Of a stretch of DNA of 9,013 nucleotides, positions 1 to 7,225 are shown piece after piece; position 1 is the stretch's first letter; each line of letters begins with the position of its first letter. Both the position numbers and the translations under genes were made by a program. Origin of the DNA: an uncultured Opitutia bacterium (lineage in GTDB: Bacteria > Verrucomicrobiota > Verrucomicrobiia > Opitutales > Coraliomargaritaceae); assembly GCA_937899295.1 (NCBI GenBank), contig CALBPO010000114.1, forward strand, positions 1-9,013, read 5' to 3'. The notes under the pieces were generated by a model, which worked only from the letters and a program-made list of their open reading frames with translations, searched no databases and was not told the origin of the DNA.

Positions 1-327
1 AACACTAACTTGCCAAGAAGCACACCCATGCGGGTCGGAGGTAAGCTTCGCATAGAAAATGGAGCTTGGGCAGTCGGCGCATTGCTACGCCAAAACTTCA
101 AGCAGTCGAACAACGCCGTCCAAGAGGACGAAACTGAAACAGGCTCATTCACAGAGCTACAAATCGACCTCTCGCATAGCTTCGAGCTTGAAGGGGGCGA
201 ACTCATACTTTTTGCACAGGGGCGTAACTTGCTTGATGAAGACATTCGCCGCCACACATCATTCATTAAAGATGAAGCACCCCAACCGGGAAGAAGTGTA
301 AATGTCGGTATAAGTTACAAGTTCTAG
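1..327 (+). CDS. TonB-dependent receptor, C-terminal end (probable zinc-uptake type), partial
   Basis: This is the last 108 codons of an outer-membrane TonB-dependent receptor; the reading frame is open from base 1 and stops with TAG at 325-327. The visible part is the end of the beta-barrel: alternating polar and hydrophobic strands, the near-terminal motif GRNLLDEDIRRHTSFIKD, then APQPGRS and a last strand ending in Phe (YKF), the usual signal for outer-membrane barrel insertion. The early LPRSTPMRVGG stretch is also typical of late barrel strands in this family. The NLLDE...HTSF.KD...PGR pattern resembles ZnuD-like zinc receptors as I remember them, and the Zur-like regulator next door agrees. 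The substrate is therefore inferred; iron-chelate or other metal transport is the alternative. The plug domain, TonB box, signal peptide and promoter lie outside the window. A strong terminator follows. Confidence 0.85.
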   Translation, partial: NTNLPRSTPMRVGGKLRIENGAWAVGALLRQNFKQSNNAVQEDETETGSFTELQIDLSHSFELEGGELILFAQGRNLLDEDIRRHTSFIKDEAPQPGRSVNVGISYKF

Positions 328-349
328 AAACCACTAATTATAAATCTCC

Positions 350-387
350 AAGCCCTGCGGCGGTCTCAGACCTCGCAGGGCTTTTTT
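350..387 (+). terminator. Rho-independent terminator after the TonB-dependent receptor
   Basis: A perfect 10-base stem, AAGCCCTGCG at 350-359 pairing with CGCAGGGCTT at 374-383, encloses a 14-base loop that itself holds a small GGTCT/AGACC dyad. The T run at 382-387 follows at once. It lies 22 bases after the receptor stop codon, so it should end the receptor transcript and separate it from the downstream regulator gene. Confidence 0.9.
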
Positions 388-429
388 ATTCTCTAATGAA
401 CCGGGCGAAGCGCTGTCTTTAAGGTCAAA

Positions 430-475
430 ATTAGTCTCTCATATGACTAATCGAGTAGTCCAAATTAATTTCTAC
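430..475. promoter_or_regulatory. Two dyads upstream of the Fur/Zur gene, candidate operator region
   Basis: Two AT-rich inverted repeats lie side by side in the gap before the regulator gene. The first is ATTAGTC (430-436) and GACTAAT (445-451), perfect arms around an 8-base spacer. The second is centred on the self-complementary AAATTAATTT (462-471), with GT at 458-459 and AC at 474-475 extending the symmetry. Fur-family repressors bind AT-rich dyads of about this size, so autoregulation is possible. I see no convincing -35/-10 pair here, and the dyads do not closely match any Zur or Fur consensus that I can recall. Confidence 0.3.
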
Positions 476-492
476 GCATCATAAAGTGTTGC

Positions 493-514
493 ACAATTAG
501 TAGAAAACATTTGC
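493..514. promoter_or_regulatory. Candidate Zur half-site pair just before zur
   Basis: ACAATTA at 493-499 and ATTTGC at 509-514 form an imperfect inverted pair with a 9-base spacer immediately before the zur start. The same two half-sites, in the same order on the plus strand, occur upstream of the MerC-like gene at 1494-1513 with a 7-base spacer. The sharing suggests a common regulator. The unequal spacing and imperfect symmetry keep this tentative. Confidence 0.3.
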
Positions 515-523
515 GTGATTTTT

Positions 524-961
524 ATGCCTGATCCTTCCAGCAAATTGTTTGTTACAGCCATCGATCGCCTTAAAGCCAGCGGGGGGCGCATGACAAAAAA
601 ACGCGAGGTTTTACTGGGCGCATTACTAACCTTCGACCGTCCGGCTTCGGCTGAAGAGATACGCGAAAGAGCCGAACTGGCCCAGTCAGACCTCGTCACA
701 GTTTACAGGAATCTCGAAACCTTTGAAAATATAGGTATGCTTCAACGTGTGCTCCTAGAAAATGGCACACAGCTCTTTGAACTAACCGCCCCCGATGAAC
801 ATTATCATCATCTGATTTGCCGTGAATGCCATAAGACTGAGCGCCTTGATCTTTGCGTAAACAATACGGTATTCAACCAAGCAAAAAAACATGGCTACAC
901 TCAAATCGCCCACTTGATGGAAGTATACGGCGTCTGTGGTCAGTGCGAGGGCAGCTCCTGA
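524..961 (+). CDS. zur: Fur-family metalloregulator, probable zinc uptake regulator Zur
   Basis: Metal-dependent DNA-binding repressor of the Fur family, 145 residues from the ATG at 524; that is a usual length. The N-terminal winged helix includes SAEEIRERAEL (about 42-52) and the recognition region VTVYRNLETF (58-67). The dimerisation and metal domain carries HYHHLIC (93-99), CREC (99-102), a further Cys at 111 in LDLC, and a C-terminal CGQC (138-141). The two CxxC pairs would form the structural zinc site. The neighbouring receptor and MerC-like gene favour zinc over iron, but the sequence alone does not prove Zur. A GTG at 515 would add three residues; neither start has a clear ribosome binding site, and I prefer the ATG. 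The gene converges on the MerC-like gene with 11 bases between stop codons. Candidate operators lie at 430-475 and 493-514. Confidence 0.85.
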   Translation: MPDPSSKLFVTAIDRLKASGGRMTKKREVLLGALLTFDRPASAEEIRERAELAQSDLVTVYRNLETFENIGMLQRVLLENGTQLFELTAPDEHYHHLICRECHKTERLDLCVNNTVFNQAKKHGYTQIAHLMEVYGVCGQCEGSS

Positions 962-972
962 CAGACATACGC

Positions 973-1470
973 CTAGTCGTGATCGTGACAGCAACTGCTC
1001 TTGCGACACAGTCGGAAATTTCGAACATGGGCACTCGCTAAGAAAACGCCGCCTATTGCATTTAACCAGACACCTGCTTGCATGGGGATCGGCTCGGCAG
1101 ATAGGTCCCGCGCACAGGTTTCGCAATCTGCCGAAGAGACCGCGACATCCCCTTCGCTAGCGTAACACACACGCTCTTGGATCAAAGCAAATAGTAGGAC
1201 TGATAAGCCGATTGCGCTCAATGCAAGCACCACACGATCCTTGTGGTTGCGGCAACCCATGAAGACCGCAAAGATTGTAGTCGGCAAAACTAGGAAAATC
1301 ATCCAGAGGTGGAAATCCTGATGCACAAAAAAGCTAGTCGCGATAATGGGAATCGCCATGATCAAAATCGGAGTTAACAAACAGTGTATCGCACAAACCG
1401 CAGCCATCCCGATCGCGAGATGATCGAGCCAACCGTGGCGGCGGGGAGTGCTAGCATTTGTGATTTTCAT
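973..1470 (-). CDS. MerC-family small membrane protein, Cys/His-rich, possible metal transporter
   Basis: A 165-residue integral membrane protein resembling the MerC family, inner-membrane proteins of about four helices first known from mercury uptake. Predicted membrane segments are about 18-47, 54-71, 80-97 and 132-148. The first carries the hallmark CAIHCLLTP (Cys26 and Cys30). Two features stand out: the loop between helices 3 and 4 (about 98-130) holds Cys102 and a Cys116-x-x-Cys119 pair, and the C-terminus ends CRKSSCCHDHD. Both look like metal-binding additions. No merA, merT, merP or merR gene is visible, whereas a probable Zur gene converges on it, so zinc or another divalent metal is a better guess than mercury. 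The ATG at 1470 is preferred over a TTG at 1497, which would fall inside the predicted promoter -10 box. truA lies upstream on the same strand, but a 103-base gap with its own candidate promoter argues for separate transcription. Confidence 0.75.
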   Translation of the reverse strand: MKITNASTPRRHGWLDHLAIGMAAVCAIHCLLTPILIMAIPIIATSFFVHQDFHLWMIFLVLPTTIFAVFMGCRNHKDRVVLALSAIGLSVLLFALIQERVCYASEGDVAVSSADCETCARDLSAEPIPMQAGVWLNAIGGVFLASAHVRNFRLCRKSSCCHDHD

Positions 1471-1493
1471 ACAATTTTGTGAGAAAATAGATG

Positions 1494-1526
1494 ACAATTA
1501 TCGTATTATTTGCAAGTTCCTTTCAA
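1494..1526 (-). promoter_or_regulatory. Candidate sigma-70 promoter of the MerC-like gene overlapped by a possible Zur site
   Basis: On the minus strand, TTGAAA (plus-strand 1521-1526) and GATAAT (plus-strand 1497-1502) are separated by 18 bases, a good -35/-10 pair placed 26 bases before the ATG at 1470. The half-site pair ACAATTA (1494-1500) and ATTTGC (1508-1513), also found before zur, covers the -10 box and part of the spacer. A repressor bound there would be expected to block RNA polymerase. Confidence 0.45.
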
Positions 1527-1573
1527 TAAATTTATGCGTGTGGACATTTCCTCAGCATATAAAAATCCGAGCT

Positions 1574-2311
1574 TTAGTAAAAGACCTTATCCAGAAACAA
1601 GCCTTTTGCCGGAGCCGTCACGATGCGGTGGGTCCGCTTTTTCGATTCGAGGATCTCAGCGATGTCGTCGGGCGTGAGGCGCCCTCGCCCGACGGCATAG
1701 AGTGCTCCAGCGATGCTACGCACCATGCGGTAAAGAAAGCCACTGCCTTCGGCATCTAAGCGGATAAACTTGCCGCGCTGCTTGAGCTGTAAGCGACTTA
1801 CAGTTTTTACCGGATTCGGGTCATTCTCTTTACCGTGCGTCGCACTATAGGCGGAAAAATCGTGCGTGCCAAGGAGGCGATCCGCCGCTGCTTGCATTTC
1901 CTTGAGGTCGAGCGGCAGATCGCGGCAGGCCCATACATAGCGGTCATCGACGGGGTCAGCACGCCCCAAGTAATAGTTATAAAGATAGCGCTTACCCGAT
2001 ACAGAAAAGCGGGCATGAAAATCGTCGCTGACCGATTTGACGGACTTGATGCGGATCGATGTGGGCAAAATAGAATGAAGTGCGCGAACTAGTTTTTCCG
2101 GCTTATGCAACCACTCCGCATCAAAATGGAAGCACTGCCCACGCGCATGCACGCCCGCATCCGTCCGCCCGCTTCCATGCAACTGAAGCGGCAGATCAAA
2201 GACCTGCGTGAGTGCCGATTCGATATGGTTCTGTACGGCACCACCACTAGGCTGGCGTTGCCACCCATCGAAATCAGTGCCGTCGTAGGCGCATGTGCAT
2301 TTCCATCGCAT
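1574..2311 (-). CDS. truA: tRNA pseudouridine synthase A
   Basis: Converts uridines at positions 38-40 in the anticodon arm of tRNAs to pseudouridine; a cytoplasmic RNA-modifying enzyme. The 245-residue product is close to family length. Family motifs are clear: [13 protein letters not shown] (9-21), the VQ at 26-27, and the catalytic motif [12 protein letters not shown] with the nucleophile Asp51. Later come FSAYSATHG and [22 protein letters not shown], the usual C-terminal half. The start is the ATG at 2309-2311; another ATG at 2316-2318 is out of frame. The start is only 48 bases from that of the divergent TauE/SafE-like gene, so the two promoters must be packed together. The MerC-like gene lies downstream on the same strand, probably with its own promoter. 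Confidence 0.97.
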   Translation of the reverse strand: MRWKCTCAYDGTDFDGWQRQPSGGAVQNHIESALTQVFDLPLQLHGSGRTDAGVHARGQCFHFDAEWLHKPEKLVRALHSILPTSIRIKSVKSVSDDFHARFSVSGKRYLYNYYLGRADPVDDRYVWACRDLPLDLKEMQAAADRLLGTHDFSAYSATHGKENDPNPVKTVSRLQLKQRGKFIRLDAEGSGFLYRMVRSIAGALYAVGRGRLTPDDIAEILESKKRTHRIVTAPAKGLFLDKVFY

Positions 2312-2359
2312 TGAGCATGGACTCTTGCCAAAGCACGAACGAATGCAAGGCTAGCCACG

Positions 2360-3112
2360 ATGTATAATCTCGAACTCTGGCAATATGTGCTGCTTATTCT
2401 CAGCGCGTTTTTCCTTGGCCTGGGTAAAGGTGGACTTCCTGGCGTAGGTAATTTGACGGTGGTCTTAGCGGCGCTCGTGCTCCCAGCCAAGGCATCGGTC
2501 GGTATCCTACTGCCGATTTTAATCTCGGCAGATATCATCGCGGTGCTCGTTTACCGACGCCATACCGAGTGGCGCTACATTAGGAAACTCGCCCCCTGGG
2601 TGATCGTCGGAATCGTGATCGGCTACTTCATCTTCAGCCGAGTGGACGATGCGCAGGTGCGTTTCTTAATCGGCTTTATCTTACTCAGCATGACAGCCGT
2701 GCATTTTTATCGTAAATGGGCGCGCCGTAAGGCATCGGAGGGCGACACACTTCCTCAGCACCCGGCTTTTATTGGAAGCGCAGGAATGATTAGTGGCTTT
2801 GCTACGATGGTGGCCAATGCAGCTGGACCTGTCGCGGCACTCTATTTTATCGCTTCTGGGCTACCAAAATATGCCTATATCGGTACCGCAGCTTGGTTCT
2901 TCTTGTTAGTCAATATTTTCAAAGTGCCCTTTATGGTCCATCTAGAGATCATCAATTTCGCATCACTGCGATTCAGCGCTAAGTTCATGATCTTCTCCGT
3001 GCTCGGCGCCGTGATCGCGCCTTTTATTGTGCGGCATATTAACCAAAAAGTCTTTGAATTTTTGATCTGGTTCTTTGTGATCGTGGGCGGCTTGAAACTT
3101 ATTATTACTTAA
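2360..3112 (+). CDS. TauE/SafE (TSUP) family membrane transporter
   Basis: A 250-residue inner-membrane protein with about eight hydrophobic segments, roughly 8-28, 34-62, 79-94, 102-117, 138-166, 174-195, 207-224 and 233-249. It shows the two-repeat layout of the TauE/SafE family: repeat one has the Gly-rich [12 protein letters not shown] (19-30), repeat two has [16 protein letters not shown] (142-157). The length is normal. Members move sulfite, sulfonates, other organosulfur compounds or carboxylates, mostly as exporters; nothing nearby fixes the substrate. AAGG at 2347-2350 is a fair ribosome binding site, 9 bases before the ATG. It is divergent from truA, and its stop codon is followed 4 bases later by the ruvC start, so the two are probably cotranscribed and may be translationally coupled. 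Confidence 0.88.
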   Translation: MYNLELWQYVLLILSAFFLGLGKGGLPGVGNLTVVLAALVLPAKASVGILLPILISADIIAVLVYRRHTEWRYIRKLAPWVIVGIVIGYFIFSRVDDAQVRFLIGFILLSMTAVHFYRKWARRKASEGDTLPQHPAFIGSAGMISGFATMVANAAGPVAALYFIASGLPKYAYIGTAAWFFLLVNIFKVPFMVHLEIINFASLRFSAKFMIFSVLGAVIAPFIVRHINQKVFEFLIWFFVIVGGLKLIIT

Positions 3113-3116
3113 CACC

Positions 3117-3701
3117 ATGGGCAATAAATCGACACGTAAACTCTGGGCGGCACACATCGCTCGAGGTGGGCACGAGGCCAAAGAAAGCGGGACGGCTAGC
3201 GTGACGCTTGGCAAGCAGTTCAGTGGGCGCGTTCTCGGGATAGACCCTAGCCTGCGTGGCAGCGGCTTTGCCGTCCTCGACTACGGCAAGGACAACACGG
3301 CGCAGATCATTGAAGCCGCCACACTCAAGCTGCACCGCAAGCTTTCGATGCCGGAATGTCTGGGCGCGATCGGCAAGCAGGTAGACGATTTTTTGAACCA
3401 GCACTCGGTCGATCACGTCGCAGTGGAACAGACGATCTATGTGCAAAACTTTCAGACTGCTCAAATTCTAGGGGCGGCTCGAGGGGCGGCGATTGCCGCG
3501 GCAGCGATGCGCGGCTTGCCAATTTTTGAGTATGCTCCCTTGCGGGTAAAACAAGCAGTCGTCGGCAAAGGGCGGGCGAGTAAGGAGCAAGTCGCCCGCA
3601 CCCTACACAATATCACGGGGACAGATTTTGAGCTGCGTTTTGACGAGTCTGATGCGGCGGCAGTAGCACTTTGTCACGCCTTTACATGGCGCGGAGAATA
3701 A
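3117..3701 (+). CDS. ruvC: Crossover junction endodeoxyribonuclease RuvC with N-terminal extension
   Basis: Holliday junction resolvase, which cuts four-way DNA junctions during homologous recombination, normally with RuvAB (not in this window). All four acidic catalytic residues of the RNase H-like fold are visible: Asp43 in [11 protein letters not shown], Glu104 in VAVEQTIY, and Asp176 and Asp179 in [13 protein letters not shown]. The [16 protein letters not shown] and [17 protein letters not shown] stretches also match the family. The protein is 194 residues. The catalytic domain starts near residue 38, so about 36 residues precede it that RuvC from Escherichia coli lacks; the stretch contains [11 protein letters not shown]. 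The ATG at 3117 is 4 bases after the upstream stop. An in-frame GTG at 3201 (residue 29) would remove most of the extension, but the ATG is the likelier start given the tight spacing. Confidence 0.93.
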   Translation: MGNKSTRKLWAAHIARGGHEAKESGTASVTLGKQFSGRVLGIDPSLRGSGFAVLDYGKDNTAQIIEAATLKLHRKLSMPECLGAIGKQVDDFLNQHSVDHVAVEQTIYVQNFQTAQILGAARGAAIAAAAMRGLPIFEYAPLRVKQAVVGKGRASKEQVARTLHNITGTDFELRFDESDAAAVALCHAFTWRGE

Positions 3702-3751
3702 GTATTTTTTATCTTATGGATACGAATACCAAACTACTTGGGTAGAACTAA

Positions 3752-4456
3752 ATGAAGATCTTTATCTCTGGTGTGAGTTCAGGACTGGGCTATGGCCTAG
3801 CCAAAGTATATCTAGCAATGGGCTACGAAGTTTATGGCTGCAGTCGCCGTAAGCCCAAAGATCTAGTCGATCAAGGGCTCCACTTCGCAGCAATCGATCT
3901 AGCCGATTCAATGGCTGGGCCGAGCAACTTTTGCAAACTGATTAATGGGGTGCTCCACTTCGATTTGGTCATTCTCAATGCAGGTAAGCTCGGACAAATC
4001 CGTGACATGGAGGAGGCATCGTTGGGGGATTTGCGTGAAACGATGGAGATCAACGTTTGGTCTAACAAGTGGCTTCTCGATTGTCTCTTTGCCGATGAAC
4101 GAAGCGTCGAACAGGTTGTCGCCATTTCATCTGGCGCATCCCAATCAGGAAGTCGTGGCTGGAACGGATACAGCCTTTCAAAGTCAGCACTGAATATGCT
4201 GATCAAACTCTACGCGGGCGAGCGCTCTCAGACGCATTTTACATCACTGGCCCCAGGACTGATCGATACGGCCATGCAGGATTACCTGACAAGCCTACCC
4301 CAAGACCCACGTTATAAACCACTTGATATTCTAAAAGCAGCGAAAGGAACTGAGATCATGCCTGACGGAGAGACCTGCGCCCGTAGACTGATCGAAGTCT
4401 TTCCGAAACTTTTGCAAATCGAGAGCGGTGACTACGTAGACATCCGCAAGCTATGA
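3752..4456 (+). CDS. Short-chain dehydrogenase/reductase (SDR), classical type
   Basis: A 234-residue cytoplasmic NAD(P)-dependent oxidoreductase of the classical SDR family. The cofactor motif GVSSGLG (7-13) follows the first beta strand. Arg32-Arg33 after strand two suggests a preference for NADPH, and the acidic IDL (48-50), NAG (76-78) and Asn101 are in place. The catalytic set is Ser127 with Tyr140-x-x-x-Lys144 (YSLSK), followed by APGLIDT (167-173). The chain is near the lower end of SDR length. I cannot name the substrate; it looks like a generic small carbonyl reductase. It starts 50 bases after ruvC on the same strand, with a partial GGGTAG ribosome site at 3740-3745, and may share its transcript. 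It converges on the ligase-like gene with 7 bases between stop codons. Confidence 0.9.
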   Translation: MKIFISGVSSGLGYGLAKVYLAMGYEVYGCSRRKPKDLVDQGLHFAAIDLADSMAGPSNFCKLINGVLHFDLVILNAGKLGQIRDMEEASLGDLRETMEINVWSNKWLLDCLFADERSVEQVVAISSGASQSGSRGWNGYSLSKSALNMLIKLYAGERSQTHFTSLAPGLIDTAMQDYLTSLPQDPRYKPLDILKAAKGTEIMPDGETCARRLIEVFPKLLQIESGDYVDIRKL

Positions 4457-4463
4457 GGGGGTG

Positions 4464-6959
4464 TTAAAGCACCTCAAGGTAATCTTCGAAAGCGTACCAG
4501 CTTTCGTCATAATCCTGCAAGTGGTAGAGACATTCACCCCGCCAGTAGTAAAGATTCGAGGCCGGGTTGTCCTCGTCTAGCAGTCTATCTATAATTGGCA
4601 GTGCTCTTCCATAATCTCCTTTTCCCACAAGCATGTAGATGAGCGCAGTGCTCTTTACGGTGTCATTAGAGCTGACTGCATGCCCTCTCAAAAGCCGCGC
4701 CAACGCAAGCTCGTCCTTTTGTATTTTGGGAAGGTCCGGCGCATCAATATTCTTACGAACCAGATCACACGCCGCTTGGAAATCCGCCTCCTTATGAAGG
4801 GACAAAGACCTTAGCCACCAATTGTTATTGAGTGATTCTCCGTATTCGGAAAGAAAGGCATTCGCCGAACTTAAATCACCATTGTTTAGCCAATTCTCGA
4901 CAATTCTGCTGCGTTGCGCTCGATCAAAAAAACTTAGCGAGGGATTTTTTGACAGCTCATAGCTGATCTCACTAATTAGCTTCTCTCCCTTTAGGGAACT
5001 TATATATCGAGTCCGGATGTGCGGGTTGATCTCGGAAAGGCGCGCCATTTTTTCGCGCATCTCACGGGTTTCCGCCTGCTCAAGCATACGATCAAAAGTA
5101 GAGTCCATATCCTCCATTTCACGTAGTAAGGTCTCGCGCCATGCCGATATGACTCTTCCTGAGTTGATGGTCAGCCAAGCGATACCCTCCTCATAGCTAA
5201 CCACACCTAGGATTGGTTCAACGAAACGGGCTCGAGTGAAATCGGCAGCCGCCGCCTCTTGGTCTTCAGTATTCGAAAGAACCAGTTCCGCGCGCTGGAA
5301 ATAAGCGCGCCAATCAAAAGGATAAAGCGCCAACCAATCATTGGTAACCGAACTGGCAGCAGGATGGTCCAAGGCCGAAACATGACTTCGAATCTCTTCC
5401 TGATATTGAGCTAACCGGACGGAAGAGTGCCATGGTGAATTAAAGGCACCCGCTCCCAGCCACATCAAGCCGAAAGCGATGAGCGTAACACCAGGGATTC
5501 TCCAAAAAACAATTGGTAGGCTAATTTTAGGACGATCACGACTAGGCAAAGCTAAGGCCGCGAAAAGGATGGCAAAGTAAACCGTTCCTGGACGATGCCC
5601 AGATACATTGACCAGCCCGTGGAGTAAGAAGATGATAACCGCGACTAAAGCAAAGAGGCGATAATTCCCCCCACCGCCCTCCATCATCCCACGGCACAGC
5701 AAGGCGAAACCAATCAGAAATACGGTCAAAAACCCGACAGCTAGTAAGCCGCCTTCTGACGCCAACCATAAAAAATCACTTTGCGGATGCAAGATTGGCA
5801 GATAGCTCTTAGAAGCTTCCTGATATTGAGGAAACACAGCCGAGAAAGATCCCAAACCAAATCCACTGAGCGGCGCATCAAACATAAGTTTAGTGGTATC
5901 TTGAAAAATCTTTAGGTGCTCACCTTGATTGAATTGTGAGTCAGAGGTCGCAAAACTCGAGATGCGCTCCATCGTGCGGTCACTGGTAAGCAAAACCATG
6001 CTAAAGGCGATTATCGCTACAGGTAGACCGATCTTAAAGGGCCGAGGCCATGACCGGGCACGCAGGCTGGTCAGTAACCAGAGCCCATTACCAGCAAAAT
6101 AGAGTAAGGCGCAGACAGGCGAACCAAGTAAAAAAAGGCCTCCCAGGCAAAGTGCACTCGCTGGTACACCCACCATAGGCAAGGGGTCGCTGGTACGCAC
6201 CCCCTCCATCGCATAGGTAAAGGTCACAATACCTCCCAAGAGAAGGAGGTTGGCAGTCTGGTGGGGGCTCGGGAAAAAGCTGAACACACCTGCTTCTTCC
6301 GCCCCTGGGTAGCGCGCACCGATCAAATTGCCCCAAACCACGGCACCGGCGATTACAGAAAGTAGTATCGACAAGCAGAAGAACAGCCAGCGACGCCCCG
6401 GCAGATTGACCTTCCATTGTAAAGCCGCGTAAAGCCAAGCGAAACCAGCCAAAGCCATGAGCCAAGCCTCGAAACTAATCCAAGGCTGCACCGACAAACT
6501 CGAAGGCAGCTCCAATCCGAATGACTCCATCGCATCTACCCGCCAATCTGCCGTAGGCCAATAAAACTGGGGAACAAATGCAAGTAATAGACACGCGAGT
6601 AATCCGAGTGCGCCGAGGTCACCTAGCTTACCTAGGCCGCAGCTAGGCGGATGAATCAATAAAGCCGTTCCAGATAGTATTAGGGCAAAACCCAGCGCCG
6701 CCACATGATGACTACCGCCAAGGATTACCAATAAGAATACCCCACAAAATCCGACAAGAAACGCTTTGAATACTGGAGACTCTCGTTTTATTTTTGGCAG
6801 CTGAATCAGGCCATGCGACCCGATCGGAGCCGACGCAAAAGAATTGGTCGGCGGAGGACTCCGCCTTGACTTGGAATGGGCATGAGGCCCTTTGGACAAA
6901 GGTCCAGCTTGTCGTCGTTTCACCGAATTACGGCGATGCTTACCTGATCTGGGATCCAT
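4464..6959 (-). CDS. O-antigen ligase-family (Wzy_C) polytopic membrane protein with C-terminal TPR-like region
   Basis: A large 831-residue inner-membrane protein. Residues 1-60 are basic and rich in Ser and Pro with no membrane segment, so probably a disordered cytoplasmic tail. About twelve hydrophobic segments follow between 63 and 503. The family signature lies before a membrane segment: GFGLGSF (366-372), then HPQSDFLWLASEGGLLAVG, with His391 and Glu402 in the large periplasmic loop. FFPSPHQTANLL (228-239) is also typical. Residues from about 510 onward are soluble and helical; AYFQRAEL and the last 30 residues (YYWRGECLYHLQDYDESWYAF) look like TPR units. Family members join O-antigen to lipid A-core, polymerise polysaccharides or glycosylate proteins. 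No sugar gene lies nearby, so the role is open. The ATG at 6957-6959 is preceded by a GTG at 6962 that could serve instead; neither has a clear ribosome site. Confidence 0.82.
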   Translation of the reverse strand: MDPRSGKHRRNSVKRRQAGPLSKGPHAHSKSRRSPPPTNSFASAPIGSHGLIQLPKIKRESPVFKAFLVGFCGVFLLVILGGSHHVAALGFALILSGTALLIHPPSCGLGKLGDLGALGLLACLLLAFVPQFYWPTADWRVDAMESFGLELPSSLSVQPWISFEAWLMALAGFAWLYAALQWKVNLPGRRWLFFCLSILLSVIAGAVVWGNLIGARYPGAEEAGVFSFFPSPHQTANLLLLGGIVTFTYAMEGVRTSDPLPMVGVPASALCLGGLFLLGSPVCALLYFAGNGLWLLTSLRARSWPRPFKIGLPVAIIAFSMVLLTSDRTMERISSFATSDSQFNQGEHLKIFQDTTKLMFDAPLSGFGLGSFSAVFPQYQEASKSYLPILHPQSDFLWLASEGGLLAVGFLTVFLIGFALLCRGMMEGGGGNYRLFALVAVIIFLLHGLVNVSGHRPGTVYFAILFAALALPSRDRPKISLPIVFWRIPGVTLIAFGLMWLGAGAFNSPWHSSVRLAQYQEEIRSHVSALDHPAASSVTNDWLALYPFDWRAYFQRAELVLSNTEDQEAAAADFTRARFVEPILGVVSYEEGIAWLTINSGRVISAWRETLLREMEDMDSTFDRMLEQAETREMREKMARLSEINPHIRTRYISSLKGEKLISEISYELSKNPSLSFFDRAQRSRIVENWLNNGDLSSANAFLSEYGESLNNNWWLRSLSLHKEADFQAACDLVRKNIDAPDLPKIQKDELALARLLRGHAVSSNDTVKSTALIYMLVGKGDYGRALPIIDRLLDEDNPASNLYYWRGECLYHLQDYDESWYAFEDYLEVL

Positions 6960-7225
6960 CACGTATCAAAAAATAAAAGAAATCTAAGCGCTAGATAGGG
7001 GTATTTTATGCTCATTGCCAGTAAATCCTATCATTCGACCTATAAGATGGCAAATATAGTCAGAAGCTCATAGCCAGAGCGGGGACATCAAATTAGATCA
7101 TAAATAAACACTTCCAGCGGGTGATTAATTAAAGTATGTGCTAACAAGGGCTCTCTCTTTCTCCAGGGCTGCTTTTTCATGTCGACCTAATCAAGCCTGA
7201 GGCACTACATCTTTAATACAGACGC
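6960..7225. other. Divergent intergenic region between the ligase-like gene and recD2
   Basis: About 266 AT-rich bases separate the starts of the two divergent genes, so promoters for both should lie here. One weak candidate faces the ligase-like gene. I see no clear promoter or ribosome site for recD2, no tRNA or structured RNA, and no credible small gene. Confidence 0.6.
7025..7053 (-). promoter_or_regulatory. Possible promoter of the ligase-like gene
   Basis: On the minus strand, TTGCCA (plus-strand 7048-7053) and TAGGAT (plus-strand 7025-7030) are separated by 17 bases and match the -35 and -10 consensus at five and four of six positions. This would give a leader of about 60 bases. Position and spacing fit, but matches this good are expected by chance in AT-rich DNA. 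Confidence 0.3.

Noticed and set aside
973..1470. Assignment of the MerC-like gene to a mercury resistance operon
   Set aside because: No merR, merT, merP or merA nearby; the neighbours are a zinc-type regulator and a TonB-dependent receptor.
1835..2092. Open frame on the plus strand inside truA
   Set aside because: It lies fully antisense to a well-supported truA and its product resembles no family.
3675..3710. Short GCC/GGC hairpin at the end of ruvC followed by a T run at 3704-3709, as a terminator
   Set aside because: The stem is only about four base pairs and the T run is more than 10 bases away, so it does not fit an intrinsic terminator.
4457..4476. Possible hairpin GGGGTG/CACCTC between the convergent dehydrogenase and ligase-like genes
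   Set aside because: Six pairs with one wobble, no T run on either side, and half of it is coding sequence.
5396..5830. Direct repeat of cttcctgatattgag at 5396-5410 and 5816-5830
   Set aside because: Both copies lie in the ligase-like gene and encode the similar peptides QYQEE and QYQEA far apart in the protein; most likely coincidence of similar codons.
6794..6976. Short plus-strand open frame overlapping the start of the ligase-like gene
   Set aside because: Antisense to the basic N-terminal tail, no family features and no ribosome binding site.
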